NCBI GenBank assembly: GCA_021234155.1
Contig: JAJEKV010000049.1
Coordinates: forward strand, 3,749,487-3,813,486
DNA: 64,000 nucleotides
Direction of reading: 5' to 3'
Source: Isoetes taiwanensis
Taxonomy: Eukaryota; Streptophyta; Lycopodiopsida; Isoetales; Isoetaceae
Shown here one piece after another: positions 35,789-46,997 of this stretch. The notes under the pieces were generated by a model. The model ran no database searches, was not told the DNA's origin, and saw nothing but the letters and a program-made list of their open reading frames with translations. The position numbers and the translations under genes are program-made. The number at the start of each line of letters is the position of its first letter. Within the stretch, counting starts at the first letter, position 1.

Positions 35789-36166
35789 ATGGATAAAGGA
35801 AAGAAAGTAGTGGTAGAGCAGGTAGTCGAGGAGCAGAAGACCAAGAAGCGCCCAAAGGCTGGCGTTCCGGGCAACCTCACGGTGCCCTGGAACCCGGAAT
35901 TGGAGGAGCTATGCCCATGGTGTCTGTGTGAGCAGGACTGCTTCTGCCTGAAACGAGGATTGTCATCGTGCATAAACTGTGGTAGAGTGCAATGTCTGTT
36001 TTGTAATCGAATACACCACACGCAGGCTATGAAGGATGCGGGGTACAGCCTCCGTCTGTTGGAAGTTTTGGGCATCATGTCAGACAAGAATGATACAGTC
36101 AGAAAACAAGACTTGGAAAGGGTCATGCAGTGTTTCAATGGATTGCAGATAAATGCAGCTATATAG
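35789..36166 (+). CDS. Small Cys-rich (putative zinc-binding) protein, 125 aa
   Basis: The N-terminus is basic/acidic (MDKGKKVVVEQVVEEQKTKK), then a Pro-rich linker and a dense Cys cluster at about residues 42-75 with spacing C-x2-C-x-C-x3-C-x-C-x7-C-x2-C-x4-C-x2-C and a following HH. Such spacing suggests two zinc sites, but I recognise no named domain. The C-terminal 50 residues look helical (RLLEVLGIMSDKND). Translation stops at TAG 36164, yet the same frame stays open for about 44 more codons to 36300 and contains another Cys group (CVYCCEKNPTDYIC). The protein may therefore be truncated by one nonsense change. Base composition and codon use differ from the AT-rich surroundings. Origin and function unknown. 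Confidence 0.5.
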   Translation: MDKGKKVVVEQVVEEQKTKKRPKAGVPGNLTVPWNPELEELCPWCLCEQDCFCLKRGLSSCINCGRVQCLFCNRIHHTQAMKDAGYSLRLLEVLGIMSDKNDTVRKQDLERVMQCFNGLQINAAI

Positions 36167-37180
36167 AAATCCTCTTGCTACCAACACGAACTTCTAGTAG
36201 GAGATTTCGGCAAAGTATGTGTGTATTGCTGCGAAAAGAACCCAACTGATTACATATGCAGAGCATTCATGTCAAGGAATGTGGAGAATAAGAAAGGATA
36301 GGAGAATCATCTATGGGCAAGAAGCAAAGAAGGTGAACGGGAAGAACGTGATTAGCACATGAGGAACTGGAAAGGGATGTGAGGGAGGATGGGAACGAAT
36401 TTTTGTTTAATCTTAGTTTTTTTTTTCTATTTACATGTTTTTATGATCAAAGATCAGTAGTCGCATGATCAAGGGGCAGTGTGTCTAAATCAGCCCATGG
36501 CTGAATATAACAAATATGTAATTGATACGAGGTAATCCAGGAAGAATGACAAAGCGGAATCATGTATTTCCAAAGACACTTTTGTAATGAATGAATTTTG
36601 ATTGACAGAATCGGTTTGTAGACATCTGTTACTTGTTTTTAAGGACACGGGAAGCAGGGTCACAAGATATAGATGATATTATCATAAGTATTAAAAACTG
36701 GGTAGAATTTATCTAAAACTTATCTAGGATAGATGAGTAGTGGAAACCTTTGACAATTAAGTGACACAAGTAATGTATTCACTGGAAATGTAAAAAGGGT
36801 AGTTAAACAGATAAAATCAGAGTAATAGCTGAGGGACGCGCGGTAACGAACAGCAGGCTGAACCCGCGTCGACAAGAACTATAACCCCTCGAGTACAGGA
36901 CGCCGCTACCAAAAGGAGCATGGGCAAAATGATCAGAGATGACACTACATATGTAGGTGGCGAGAAGAATATTAATCTAAGATTGACGTAGCACGGACAG
37001 AAAGAGGATAAGCGCAGGACAGCTCAGGGCAGTCAATATATATAAAAAGGGACACATAAGCAACAAAAGACGGGATATAACGGAAACTGGGGCGGAAAAG
37101 GAAAAGGCAAGGCATACTTTTATGAGTAAAAAGTGGACGGAACAAGTTACGAGACAGAGAGGCCCAGCCTCTGCCGTACA

Positions 37181-37420
37181 CCAGGATAGCGAGGGCTAGA
37201 CCCACCAACTGGTTCCCAGACCATTATAAACTCAAAAACAAACAAAAGAACAACCACCATGGAATAACAGCCGATATGAGCGGGTACAAACTTATATGTG
37301 TGATATTGATAGTAAAAAAGGAGACTGGACGCTACGGACTGAGGGATTAAACCCCCGCCGTAGGCCAGGATAGCGAGGGCACGACCCTCCAACTGGTTCC
37401 CAGATCACCATAATGACCGA
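37181..37420. repeat. Two-copy tandem repeat, period 184 bp
   Basis: CCAGGATAGCGAGGGC followed by CCAACTGGTTCCCAGA occurs at 37181 and again at 37365; the sequence before each copy is also GC-rich and partly similar. Confidence 0.6.
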
Positions 37421-37429
37421 AAAGGCTTA

Positions 37430-37570
37430 ATAAATATGTAGCATTATAACAGGGGGTTTTTTTTGTAATTTTATACGCTTTTTGGCATGGTTTTCATATG
37501 ATTTCATGGGCGTATTGCATGAAGCATACTAATCAGTATATCTAGAGTGCACATTGGATTTTTATATTTG
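37430..37570. repeat. Dispersed repeat shared with 8735-8900
   Basis: AATATGTAGCATTATAACAG, GGGGTTTTTTTTGTA, ATGGTTTTCATATGATTT and ATCTAGAGTGCACAT parallel the copy at 8735. Confidence 0.5.
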
Positions 37571-39589
37571 AATGGCGTTTTAGCTATGGTTTTGCAATGG
37601 TTGCGCATTATATAGTTCCTATTCACAAAAGAATTATTTGTATTAATTTCTTGAGCAAAGACATGCAAGCATCGGGGATCTCGCTTTAGGGTTTATGTCG
37701 ATCTCCGCTCTAGGGTTTGTGTAGGAAAGGGGTTTTGTAAAGCAATTCATGGGATCTCGCAATAGATGGCAAAGGCGGGACACCATCGAACTTCGGCGTG
37801 GCAGGCACATGGGGCTTGGTTTGTGTTTCAATGGGTTGTGGGAAAACCATCGAATCGGTCCAAATTATGCTTCCAAAGAACCTTCCGCGCAGCAGCAACA
37901 CTTGCTAAGGATTATGGTATCTATCCACCTACGGGTTGTGGCCGATTTTGAATCTGTACCGCACCTAATCCATAAAATCATGCTATACATATCCATTAAA
38001 GCGATAAACTTTTTGAATGGGCATTGCACGGTGAGATAGGCACAGCAGATGCGGCATTAGCGGATGCATCGGCACAGCCAGAATCGCGGCATTAGGGGAT
38101 GCAAATCGAGAAGCTTTATCATTTGCCTTAACAAAGGCAACATCGAAATGTTGATTCAGGATTATCTTGTTGTTAGTGCGAAGCGAGGTCTCGAGAGTTT
38201 CTTCTATTTGAAGCCGAACTCCAACTATCTAATATCCGGTATAGCTTTGTTTCTATGGGTTTGAATATCGATATGTTTATATCTTGAAGAGTCGCTAATG
38301 ATATTCGTGGGACTCCTTGTGTTCGAGAGGCCAAATGGCATCAATATCTTGTTGAGATCTTATTCCACTTTGTCGATTATACTCTAGAGTTTCATGATTC
38401 CAATTTCATATACTACCCTCTGGACCCGTTTTCATTATTGTCCTTATTTTGTAGATGGTCGCCACTATCGTATGTTTACGGCGGGCAAAGAAGAAACACC
38501 TAGACAACTAAAGGATGTTATACTTGTGTCATATGAGATCCATAACAACAAAGATTTAGCCGCTTTGTGAGAGAATGAAGTGGCGAAGGTATTTCATGTC
38601 AAGTTTTATAACCTTGTTGTCTATTTGATCTTATGGGTTGTATCATTTGAGTCTTTGCACTGTTTAATCTAGATGCATTTTGATCGGGGGTTTATGATGC
38701 ACAAGCGTGAGCTCGTTGTTGTTGGGGGCTTGCTTGGTCTTGGCGACATTGGGCTTTGATCTGAATATTCATCATTCATACAAACCATCAGGTTGCAGCT
38801 ATCAAGAAGTTCAAAATTGCCCAAAATGCTGCCCTAGCACAAGTGGCATGGAACTTTCTCAATGACGGGTAAGTAATTTGATTTGCACGATGGGCAATTC
38901 ACTTTGCTTATTAGCGTCGTCCAACCAAAGTAAAAAGGAAGGAAGTTCTTTCCTTTAATTTTAGCACTGCTTTGGAATGAAGCGTGTAAAGGGATGTCTT
39001 GTGAGAATCGCTCTGCCTGCGACTTAAACCTCACCACATTTCTGCGCCGATGCCATCTTCCTAGCGGCTAAGTTCCCCGGTTCGCCATCGATGGGAAGAA
39101 GGATTGGTGCCAAGAATTTGGGGAATATGGAATACTAGTTTCTAGTTTTGTAGCGTGCTTGTTTGGTGCATAATGGAGTCTTTTTTATATTGCAACCAAG
39201 TTCATTGCATGAATTTCCTTTTGACAGCAGATCCCTTCTTATAAAAGCATTGTTAGAGGACCTTTCTTCTTAATACTTAATAGTATGTATCGTGTGCTCC
39301 TTTATATATATTTATTATTACATGTTTGTGTATTGCTAGTGGCAACATGCACCATAGGCATGCATATATCTTTAATGGGCCTTGGAGTAACCCAGGTTCG
39401 ATTCCTGGAGGCCTTCAACTCTTACATAGCCATTATATATCCTAATAATTGTTATATGTTTGTTCTATCATATTATTATTATGATCATCTTAGTTAAATA
39501 TGTATTATGGTTGTTTTTTTTATCAAGCTTCTTAAGTAATTAAGTCCACATGCAAATATGCTATCCTTAGTGCTCGAAGGCCTTTCTTA
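37571..39589. other. Intergenic, nothing recognised
   Basis: Only short reading frames. A tRNA-like T-arm (CCAGG TTCGATT CCTGG, 39392-39408) lacks a matching acceptor stem and is not called a tRNA. Confidence 0.4.
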
Positions 39590-40075
39590 GGGCCCGAAGG
39601 GCCCAAAAATTTTTTTAATATAGCAATCAACACACAACTACCATTAACATTATTAACACAAACCATTGCATTTAACACATTTAAATTAAAATCCCCCTTA
39701 AACCCCCTTTGGTTTGGGTGCATATTCACACGGGGGGTTACGTAGGGCAGCGAGAGCCCCAAAAAATTTACAATACATGTACAAAATTAACACCATTGAG
39801 TACATTCTCTCAAACCTTATAGTATTTTACAAACTTTAATATACAGTATACAAAAAACTTGTACATGCATACCCCACAAACGAGGATCGTTATGTACGGT
39901 CCAGATCTTGGAATAAAGGGCAAATATGCCCATCCGACAGCTCTCGTTGCCCGGAGTAACCCCCCGTGTGAATATGCACCCAAACCAAAGGGGGTTTAAG
40001 GGGGATTTTAATTTAAATGTGTTAAATGCAATGGTTTGTGTTAATAATGTTAATGGTAGTTGTGTGTTGATTGCC
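39590..40075. mobile_element. Foldback element FB-B
   Basis: Arms 39623-39756 and 39940-40074 enclose a loop of about 183 bp. I see no mismatch between the arms over about 125 bases (AATCAACACACAACTACCAT, AACATTATTAACACAAACCA and so on). The loop (AATATACAGTATACAAAAA, CATACCCCACAAACGAGGAT, GTACGGTCCAGATC) is nearly that of FB-A at 11451-11631. No coding capacity. Confidence 0.85.
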
Positions 40076-40317
40076 GAATCTTGGATTGGCACGGAGAGGA
40101 AACAAAATAATATGTGATGGGGAACAAAATAATTAATAGGGATAGATATTTCAAAATTCAAATTCAAATTCGAGGTTAACGGCGTTTTTTGAATAACAGA
40201 CCATTCAAAAACAGAATATATATACACTACAAGGGCAAATGACTGGTACCTTATTAGAAAGAAGCCATTGCAGTAATCCGAATGAGAGAGCACTGCTGCA
40301 CACTGTGTCCAGGTACG

Positions 40318-40955
40318 ATGGCGGAAAGCACCAGCCTCAGCCAACAGAAGAAAGCGGATATGGCAAGGGCTTCAGTAAGCCAATAAGATCTCAAGGATTT
40401 TCTAGCCCAAATGAATAAGCAGCTGAAGTCTAGGATTTCGAGCATGGATGCCCTCAACATGCTAGCAGAGACGGCCAACAGCAACAAAATAGCTATCTCC
40501 AGCATGGATGTGAGGATAGGGGGGTCGAAAGGACAAGCGAAGATCTACAACGCATGATAGACGAGATTGAGGAAGAAAAGTCTAAAATCATGCAGAGGTT
40601 GGTTGAATTAGAAAAAGCAAATGTTGAGTTAGATGTATGGGAATCGTTTGATAGGATAAAATCGCATATCATGGAATTTGAGGAGCAGAATAGAATTAAG
40701 CATGATGTTAGGCTGATAGGGGTAGCAGAAAAACCTAACGAAGACACATACCGAGTTACTGCAGAGATAATAGAGACAGTGTTCAAAGAACACCGGAGCA
40801 TCATCGTCAAAGCAGTATGGTCAGGCCAGTGGAGGGGCTGGTCGAGGCACATAAACCTGACACTCAGAGATCAGTCAGCCAAGGAGAGGGTCCTACGCAT
40901 GGGATCCAGGTTAAGGAATGGGATCAAAGTACAGGAAGCCCTAACTGTCATGTAA
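40318..40955 (+). pseudogene. LINE ORF1: coiled coil plus L1-ORF1p-like RNA-binding domain
   Basis: The longest open part (40554-40955) starts with a heptad-like helix (MIDEIEEEKSKIMQRLVELE) and continues KHDVRLIGVAEKPNEDTYRV and an Arg-rich end (ERVLRMGSRLRNG). This order, a coiled coil then an R(L/I)xGxxE block, is that of the animal-type L1 ORF1 protein (RRM-like, Transposase_22) that coats element RNA. Angiosperm L1 ORF1 normally has a CCHC finger instead. The ATG at 40318 opens a short frame that stops, so frameshifts lie between it and the main block. Confidence 0.6.
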
Positions 40956-41088
40956 CGGCAAGGGCTGCACAGGGAACTGGCCAGAGCCAAGGAATTGAAT
41001 CAGGCAGGGATACACGCGGGAGTCAGGAATGGAAAAGTTTACCTGCACAAGAGGGTAAGGGAGCAAGCAGCCCCGGGACAAGAACGGT

Positions 41089-42108
41089 GTGGGGACACCG
41101 GTATTAACGAAGATAACAGAAATGGAGAAGGAGAATATCAGCCCCTTGGTGGTCATAACACAAGGACAGGAAGGCAGAACATTGGAAGGGGCGGCAAAGA
41201 CGATAGCCCCAGAAGAAATCCAACACAGAACAGCAGAAAGAAACAGGGGCGGCGAAGACCGAGTGCCCCAAACGGGAATCATGGGCCCAACATCGATCAC
41301 AAGAGCCAGCCAGGGGACGACCGAGAAGGGTAGGCAACAGGGTAGAACGCACAGAAACCCCAAAGGAGCAACATCGGGTGAAGAGACGCTGACGATATGG
41401 TACTGGAATTGTATCGGATACCCTTGGGATGATGGGGAGAGGCTCGAAGGAACACATGATTGTGACATAATATGTCTGGTGGAGACATGGGAACACAACA
41501 TCAAATGGCTGCCAGAGGAAGAGGGATACCAGCTATTCACGTGCTGGAAAGATAAGGATTTTAAGATAGGAAGAGGAAGCGCGGGTCTAGCCTGCTATGT
41601 AAAGGACAATGTAGCAAACAATGCATGTATTTTACATTCAGATGTAAATAAAAGATACATGGTACTGAGTATACAATTGCAAAACAAAAAGGATCTGATT
41701 ATAGCATACTATCCATCAAACAGTGACAAACTAGAATTGCTAGATGTGGGGGAGAATATGATGAACTGGAAGGATCAGGGGTCAATGATTCTAATAGGAG
41801 ACCTAAACGCCAGAACGGGGCAAGAACAAGCACAAAGCACAAGCATAGATGAAACAAATGGACAGTGGACGCATACTGAAAGGTCAAAGGAGTGGAGAAG
41901 AAACTCTGAAGACAGGATATCGACCAATGCCAAAGAGGAATTACTGCTCGAGATATGCACGACAACAAGGGTCATCATAGCTAATGGGGTACAAAAGTGG
42001 GGAGGATCAGGGAATTTCACAAGCCAGAACGCACACGAGAGAAGCATAGTAGACTATGTGATTATGAATGAGCAGGCAGTGGAAATAGTCTCGGGATTTG
42101 TACTCTAA
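41089..42108 (+). pseudogene. LINE ORF2, AP-endonuclease part
   Basis: Endonuclease/exonuclease/phosphatase fold that nicks target DNA. Visible: WYWNCIGYP, DIICLVETWE (catalytic Glu), LIGDLNARTG (Asp-Asn pair) and SIVDYVIM near the end. The usual C-terminal His motif is not reached because the frame closes at 42106. Reading resumes in other frames downstream. Confidence 0.75.
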
Positions 42109-42162
42109 TAATGGCCGATTGGGAAAAGGGAAAGTCATAGACCCATACAGCTAACGCTTATA

Positions 42163-43797
42163 GTGAACGGGCAGACTCAAAATGATAGCTTACAAGGAAG
42201 AGAGAAAGATAATGCAAAATTGAAAATACGCTTTCAGGATAAATACGCAGATATATTTGTGCAATCTATCAAAGCAGAAATGGGGAAATGGGAATGGGGA
42301 GAACATAGGGCAGACGAGAATGGGGACATGCTTAATGACATAATGGTGAAAGTGGCAACATAAGTTTTTGGGAAACGAAAAAGGCCCAGGGGGGACAATG
42401 CCTTTAAGGCCTCAATATGGTATGATGAGGAGTGCAGGGAACAAAAAAGAAAGGTCAGAGAGCATAAAGGCAAAGAGACATATCAAACAGAAAAAGCGGT
42501 ATACCTAAGAATGCTGAAGGCAAAGAGAAACAAAAATTTGGTACAGCACCAATGGGGACTGGCTAACTGCTAAAAAAACAACCCCAAAATTTTTGGAAAG
42601 GGTTTAAAGCGAAGGGACAGGGAAATAGGAAAACCGAGAACACACAGGACAGCGTTGGAGCATCTAGTTGGGAGAAATACCTTGAGAAACTATATAGGAC
42701 CGGAGCATCCCCAGCGCCAATACCAGCACTACAAGAGATGGACATACCATGTTTCAGTACACAGGAAGTGATGATGGCACTAAACAGGATGGCTAATAAC
42801 AAAGCCCCCGACCTATATGGATTGACTGTGGAATTGCTAAAGTGTGCAGATATTGTAATAGGAAACATGTTACCGACATTTTCAATGGTATAATTCACAC
42901 GGGGCTCCGAGAAAGATGGACGTACAACAGGATCATACCTCCACACAAAGGGGGGAGCAGACAGGAATCCGGAAATTACAGGACAATAATTGTGAGCTCC
43001 ATCTTTGCAAAATGGTTTGGAAAGTATTGGACAATAAATTGAAACAATGGGCAGAAACAGGAAATCTGAGGGCACAGGGGCAAGCAGGCTTCAGGCTGGA
43101 ACACTCAACCACAGATCATCTAGTAACCCTTCGGATATTAATAGAGCAGAATAGAATTCAGGAGAAGAAGATAGTATGCTGCTTTGTGAACTTTAGAAAG
43201 GCATTCGACACAGTCCCGAGGGAGAAGCTCCTACAGAGACTGATAGATATGCACGCACCGAGAGACATGGTAGGAGCAATTGCAAGATTGTATCACAAGG
43301 TATATGCAAAAATGGAAGAGGAAGGACAGGCAATAAACTGCGACACGGGAGTCAAACAGGGGTGCCCATTATCCTCAACATTGTTCGGAATATACATAGA
43401 TGCATTACAAGACTTCATAGCAGAACAACGAGGGGACATGGACGCACCTATATTAGGGGACAACAAGGTACCTATCATGTTATATGCTGATGACCTGAGC
43501 ATGATGGCCACAAAAAACAAGGGAATGCACAGATTACTGAAGCTATTAAAGACCTTCTGCGAAAGGATAGGGTTAACAGTAAACCTTACAAAGACCAAAA
43601 TAGTCATCTTCGGTAACAGGAACAGACACAGATCGTTCAGGTATTTGGGAACAGAACTAGAAGAATCAACAGAGTACAGGTATCTGGGGTATGATGCACA
43701 TGGCACGGGAAAATCGGCTAAAGGTGCAGATGCGAGATTCCAATCAGCCATTGGGAGTTACTTTAATATGAAAATTTCTGTAATGAAAGCAGAATAA
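42163..43797 (+). pseudogene. LINE ORF2, reverse transcriptase part
   Basis: RT blocks in two frames: ALNRMANNKAPDLYGLTVE (about 42780), NYRTIIVSSIFAKW (about 42980), QAGFRLEHSTTDHL, FRKAFDTVPREKLLQRL (about 43195), GVKQGCPLSSTLFGIYID (about 43350), the catalytic LYADDLSMMA (about 43482) and YRYLGYDAHG. The frame ends at TAA near 43797; LYGAEAWGPG follows in another frame. Confidence 0.8.
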
Positions 43798-44142
43798 TAG
43801 ACTGGGCGATCAAATGCTACCTGTTTAGTGCAGTGGTCGTGACGACGCAGCTATATGGGGCTGAAGCTTGGGGACCGGGCTTAACAGATAAGAAATGGGA
43901 AAAACAGGAAGGGATCCTTAGACAGTAGCATAAACAGGAATTTAAGCCGAGAACAAACACACCGCTAACAGCCATAGTATACGAGACAGGGCAAAAACCA
44001 ATGGAGGTGAGGGCATGGAGAAGACTATTAGATATCTAATAAAAGACAATGCAGGTGGAAAACCAAAGAAACTATCGAGTATCGCAATCAGCGAATCAGC
44101 GCAAAATCACACATCATCACGAGCAGCGGATGGTTTAAGGAT

Positions 44143-44663
44143 GTGGCAGTGTGGACCAGAGAAATGGGGATGAACCTGAGTGACCTGGTAAATGAAGGTA
44201 AATGGAATGAGGACTTGGCAGACAAGGCTACGCGAGCATGGCTGCAAAAACACACAGGACCCAAGATACTTTGGCTTACGACAGTCTTCAATACAGAGCA
44301 ACAGATAGAACAACAGATGTACCGAGATAATCTGTTAGGAAAGACAAGAAGAGATATCCTAGCAAGATTTAGGATGGGCAGCCATGATCTACGAATTGAA
44401 AAGGACAGATGGAGGAGAGTAGAAAAGGACGACCGGGTATGCAGAATTTGCGACATTGGGACAAAGTGGAGGATGAGAATCACCTGCTCAATGAGTGCCC
44501 AGTATACGAAGACATCAGAAACAAATACAGAAACATAAGATGGGGTCAGCCAGTACACACCATGATGATGAGGGCAGAAACAATGAGAGATATGGCAGAT
44601 GCAATACAGGAGATGATGATCAGACATCGGGAGGTACACAAAGAAAAAGGGCTTGTGATATGA
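44143..44663 (+). pseudogene. LINE ORF2, C-terminal zinc knuckle part
   Basis: RFRMGSHDLRIEKDRWRR precedes CRIC; after a frameshift at about 44465 the frame 44409-44663 reads EDENHLLNECPVYEDIR, giving the C-x2-C...H...C knuckle seen at the end of many LINE ORF2 proteins. Confidence 0.7.
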
Positions 44664-44935
44664 GCCACCCAAGAGGCGAGTCATAGTTGCCCAAGAAAGG
44701 CTCAGCTTAAAGCTGATTGATAACGATGCAAGACTGCATGGCCATGATGCCGATTCAAAGTGGGGTGTCGGTATTAATAGAAAAAAAGGAAGCCTTCAGA
44801 AAAGGCTACAATAAACCAGTGTGATGTGCTAGTAGCACCCTTTAGGGAGCTCGCCCATGCTACATAAGTCCAGTGGCCTCAGGGCACAAGGGACAATAAT
44901 GTCTATTCTATTCTATTCTGTCTATTCTATTTGTT

Positions 44936-45489
44936 TGTCGCAGACAACAATGGCAAGAATTCTAAGTTCTTAATTTGTTGGACCTTCTAGTATCATTGTT
45001 TTAGTCAAATTTAGAATCGCATAGTTGCATTAGGATCGGGACGCATGCTCAACATTTGGGCTCAGAGATGGCCAAAAGCATGATACATGGTCAATCTTTG
45101 CTCGAGGATGAGGCTAAGCCTAAGCTCAACATCTTTGCCCGAGGCCTATGCCTAGGTCTAAGCCTAAGCTTTAAGTCTTATGGATATGACACTTATTGCA
45201 AGCCATCTTTACTATAAGTGCCAGAGTGGGCTTTTGTATTTTCAATACTCTACTCCATTGCCTTCGACAATTTCACTTCTAGCCATGGCAAAGAAATGAG
45301 CACAAAAACCCTCTAAGGTTTTTAACTTAATTTACTTCCACATATATGTTTTTCTTCTCCTATATAGTAAGATTTCCTTGATATATCAACATGCAAGATT
45401 CAGGCCTTGACACTCCACCATTGTCCATATATTCACGCTCAGGACCTTGGTTGAAGATAGCAGGAACTGCCGCCAGGATCTCTACTGCT
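44936..45489. other. Intergenic, nothing recognised
   Basis: No coding signal or clear repeat end. Confidence 0.4.
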
Positions 45490-46720
45490 GCTTCGTCGAT
45501 TTGCAAAGGCCTTTGACACTGTGCCGAGAGAAAAGTTATGGGAAAGACTACGACAGTTGGGAGCAAATGCGGTATACAGACTCTATGAGACATGTTACGG
45601 CCGATTGACACCAATGATTGTGAATATTAGATACATATTCTAATATATATCGAATATATTTATATTGGATGTTGATGTAGACAACCTGTCAATAGTAGTA
45701 TTGGTGTCCCCAATATTGTTTGGTCTCTACATTGTCCAATTGGAGGGGTGGCTTGCCGACCACAGGGGGCCGGTGACGATGCTCAGGTTGTGCACCAGAT
45801 CATTCCGCAGCTCATATACGCAGATGATGTGGACCTCCTAGCCCACACCCCAGATGCCACGCAGTAGCACCTACATGCCCTGGGTAGTTTCTGTTGGGCC
45901 ACTGAGAGGGTCAATTTGGCCAAGACTAAGGTCTTACTTGTCTCATCTTCGCGTCAGCTAAGGCTTCACTCCTTCACTTATCAGGGGCAAAATGTGGAGG
46001 TGGCGCACACTTACAAGTACCTGGGAATAAAGTTCCCTACAACCATATACTGGATCATTTCCATTTAACTATGGGTGACTACAGTTTGGAAGGCACTGTA
46101 TACGATGCAGAATAACAGTTACAAAGCAAAGTTGTATGACTGGCCCTACTGTCCCACTTGTTTAGGGTTCTGGTGGAACCTGCTCTTTTATATGGGGTCG
46201 AAGTCTGGAGTTCGGTCATATCCCCAGCCATGTGGAATGAATTGGAGCAAGTACAAGAAGCCATTTTGGCACGAGCGCTCGGGGTGAAATCCACAGTTCC
46301 ATATCAGATCCTTCTGCAGGAGACAGGTTTCTTGCCTCTTCAATGGGCCGCACTTGACCGCCACATTATTTACTTCCAGAAGGCGGCAGGTATGGGCAAT
46401 GAACGTCTCCCCAACCTGGCTTATACTGTGGCCATGGTCTCGCAGTGCCTCAAGGCATGCTGGAAGGAGATGCGAGCATAGTAGTCCTCCAGATGGAGCG
46501 TACAAGAGCACATGTGCATCCAAGTTGAAACTGAAGGGGACCACCATCAGCTGCGGCAATACCTAGATGCTTGCATCCTCAGTATTGGGATACTGGTGCC
46601 CTTGAACTTGTTAAGACAATGCACTATAAGGTGTAGGTCAACCCCATGCTTGCACGTGGTCCACAGTTCTACCTCCGTGGACATTTGCCACTGAAAATGC
46701 GTAGATTGATAGCTTCCAAG
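45490..46720 (+). mobile_element. Decayed LINE, family A
   Basis: RFAKAFDTVPREKLWERLRQ at 45495, then an AT-rich interruption (45615-45690), SPILFGLYIVQLEGWLADH (about 45710), IYADDVDLLAHTPDATQ in the next frame (about 45815), VNLAKTKVLL, YKYLGIKF and the thumb EPALLYGVEVWSSV at 46170. It matches 12060-14450 in the same blocks. 5' and 3' ends are not resolved. Confidence 0.7.
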
Positions 46721-46983
46721 GATCAGCGCTAATTTTGCTCCTGAAGCCAATTGGTGCTGCTAATAGTCTGTCCAAGGATTGCTATAAGCTAACAAAGTGT
46801 CCCCGATGCAATGAAACAAAAATCAGCTCAATTTGAGTCTCTTAGAGAAAGTTATGGCCTTCGGAAGCAAGGGACCTTACTCAGACAAGAAACTCAATAT
46901 ATTTGTACCCTAACCCCTACATTAAAACTTCTCCTTACTGAGACAACCTATGGCCAGTGCAATGATCTGATCCACCAAAATCA

Positions 46984-46995
46984 TGCTCTGATATT
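46984..46995 (-). other. Primer-binding-site-like sequence beside an LTR remnant
   Basis: GCTCTGATATTA is the reverse complement of a 10/12 match to TGGTATCAGAGC, complementary to initiator Met-tRNA. Confidence 0.4.
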
Positions 46996-46997
46996 AT

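Larger units (their letters stand above)
40250..44935 (+). mobile_element. Near full-length LINE with L1-type ORF1, family C
   Basis: Order: ORF1 region (40318-40955), endonuclease (41089-42108), reverse transcriptase (42700-43797), thumb and zinc knuckle (43798-44663), 3' UTR, and (ATTCT)n tail ending about 44935. Each ORF is interrupted by frameshifts, so the copy is inactive. Its 3' end resembles the fragment at 18546-18650. Confidence 0.85.

Noticed and set aside
39338-39415. tRNA gene
   Set aside because: The T-arm is perfect, but no acceptor stem, no convincing A box and no anticodon arm can be drawn.
41089-41540. Long antisense frames over LINE family C
   Set aside because: Shadows of the purine-rich coding strand; no motif.
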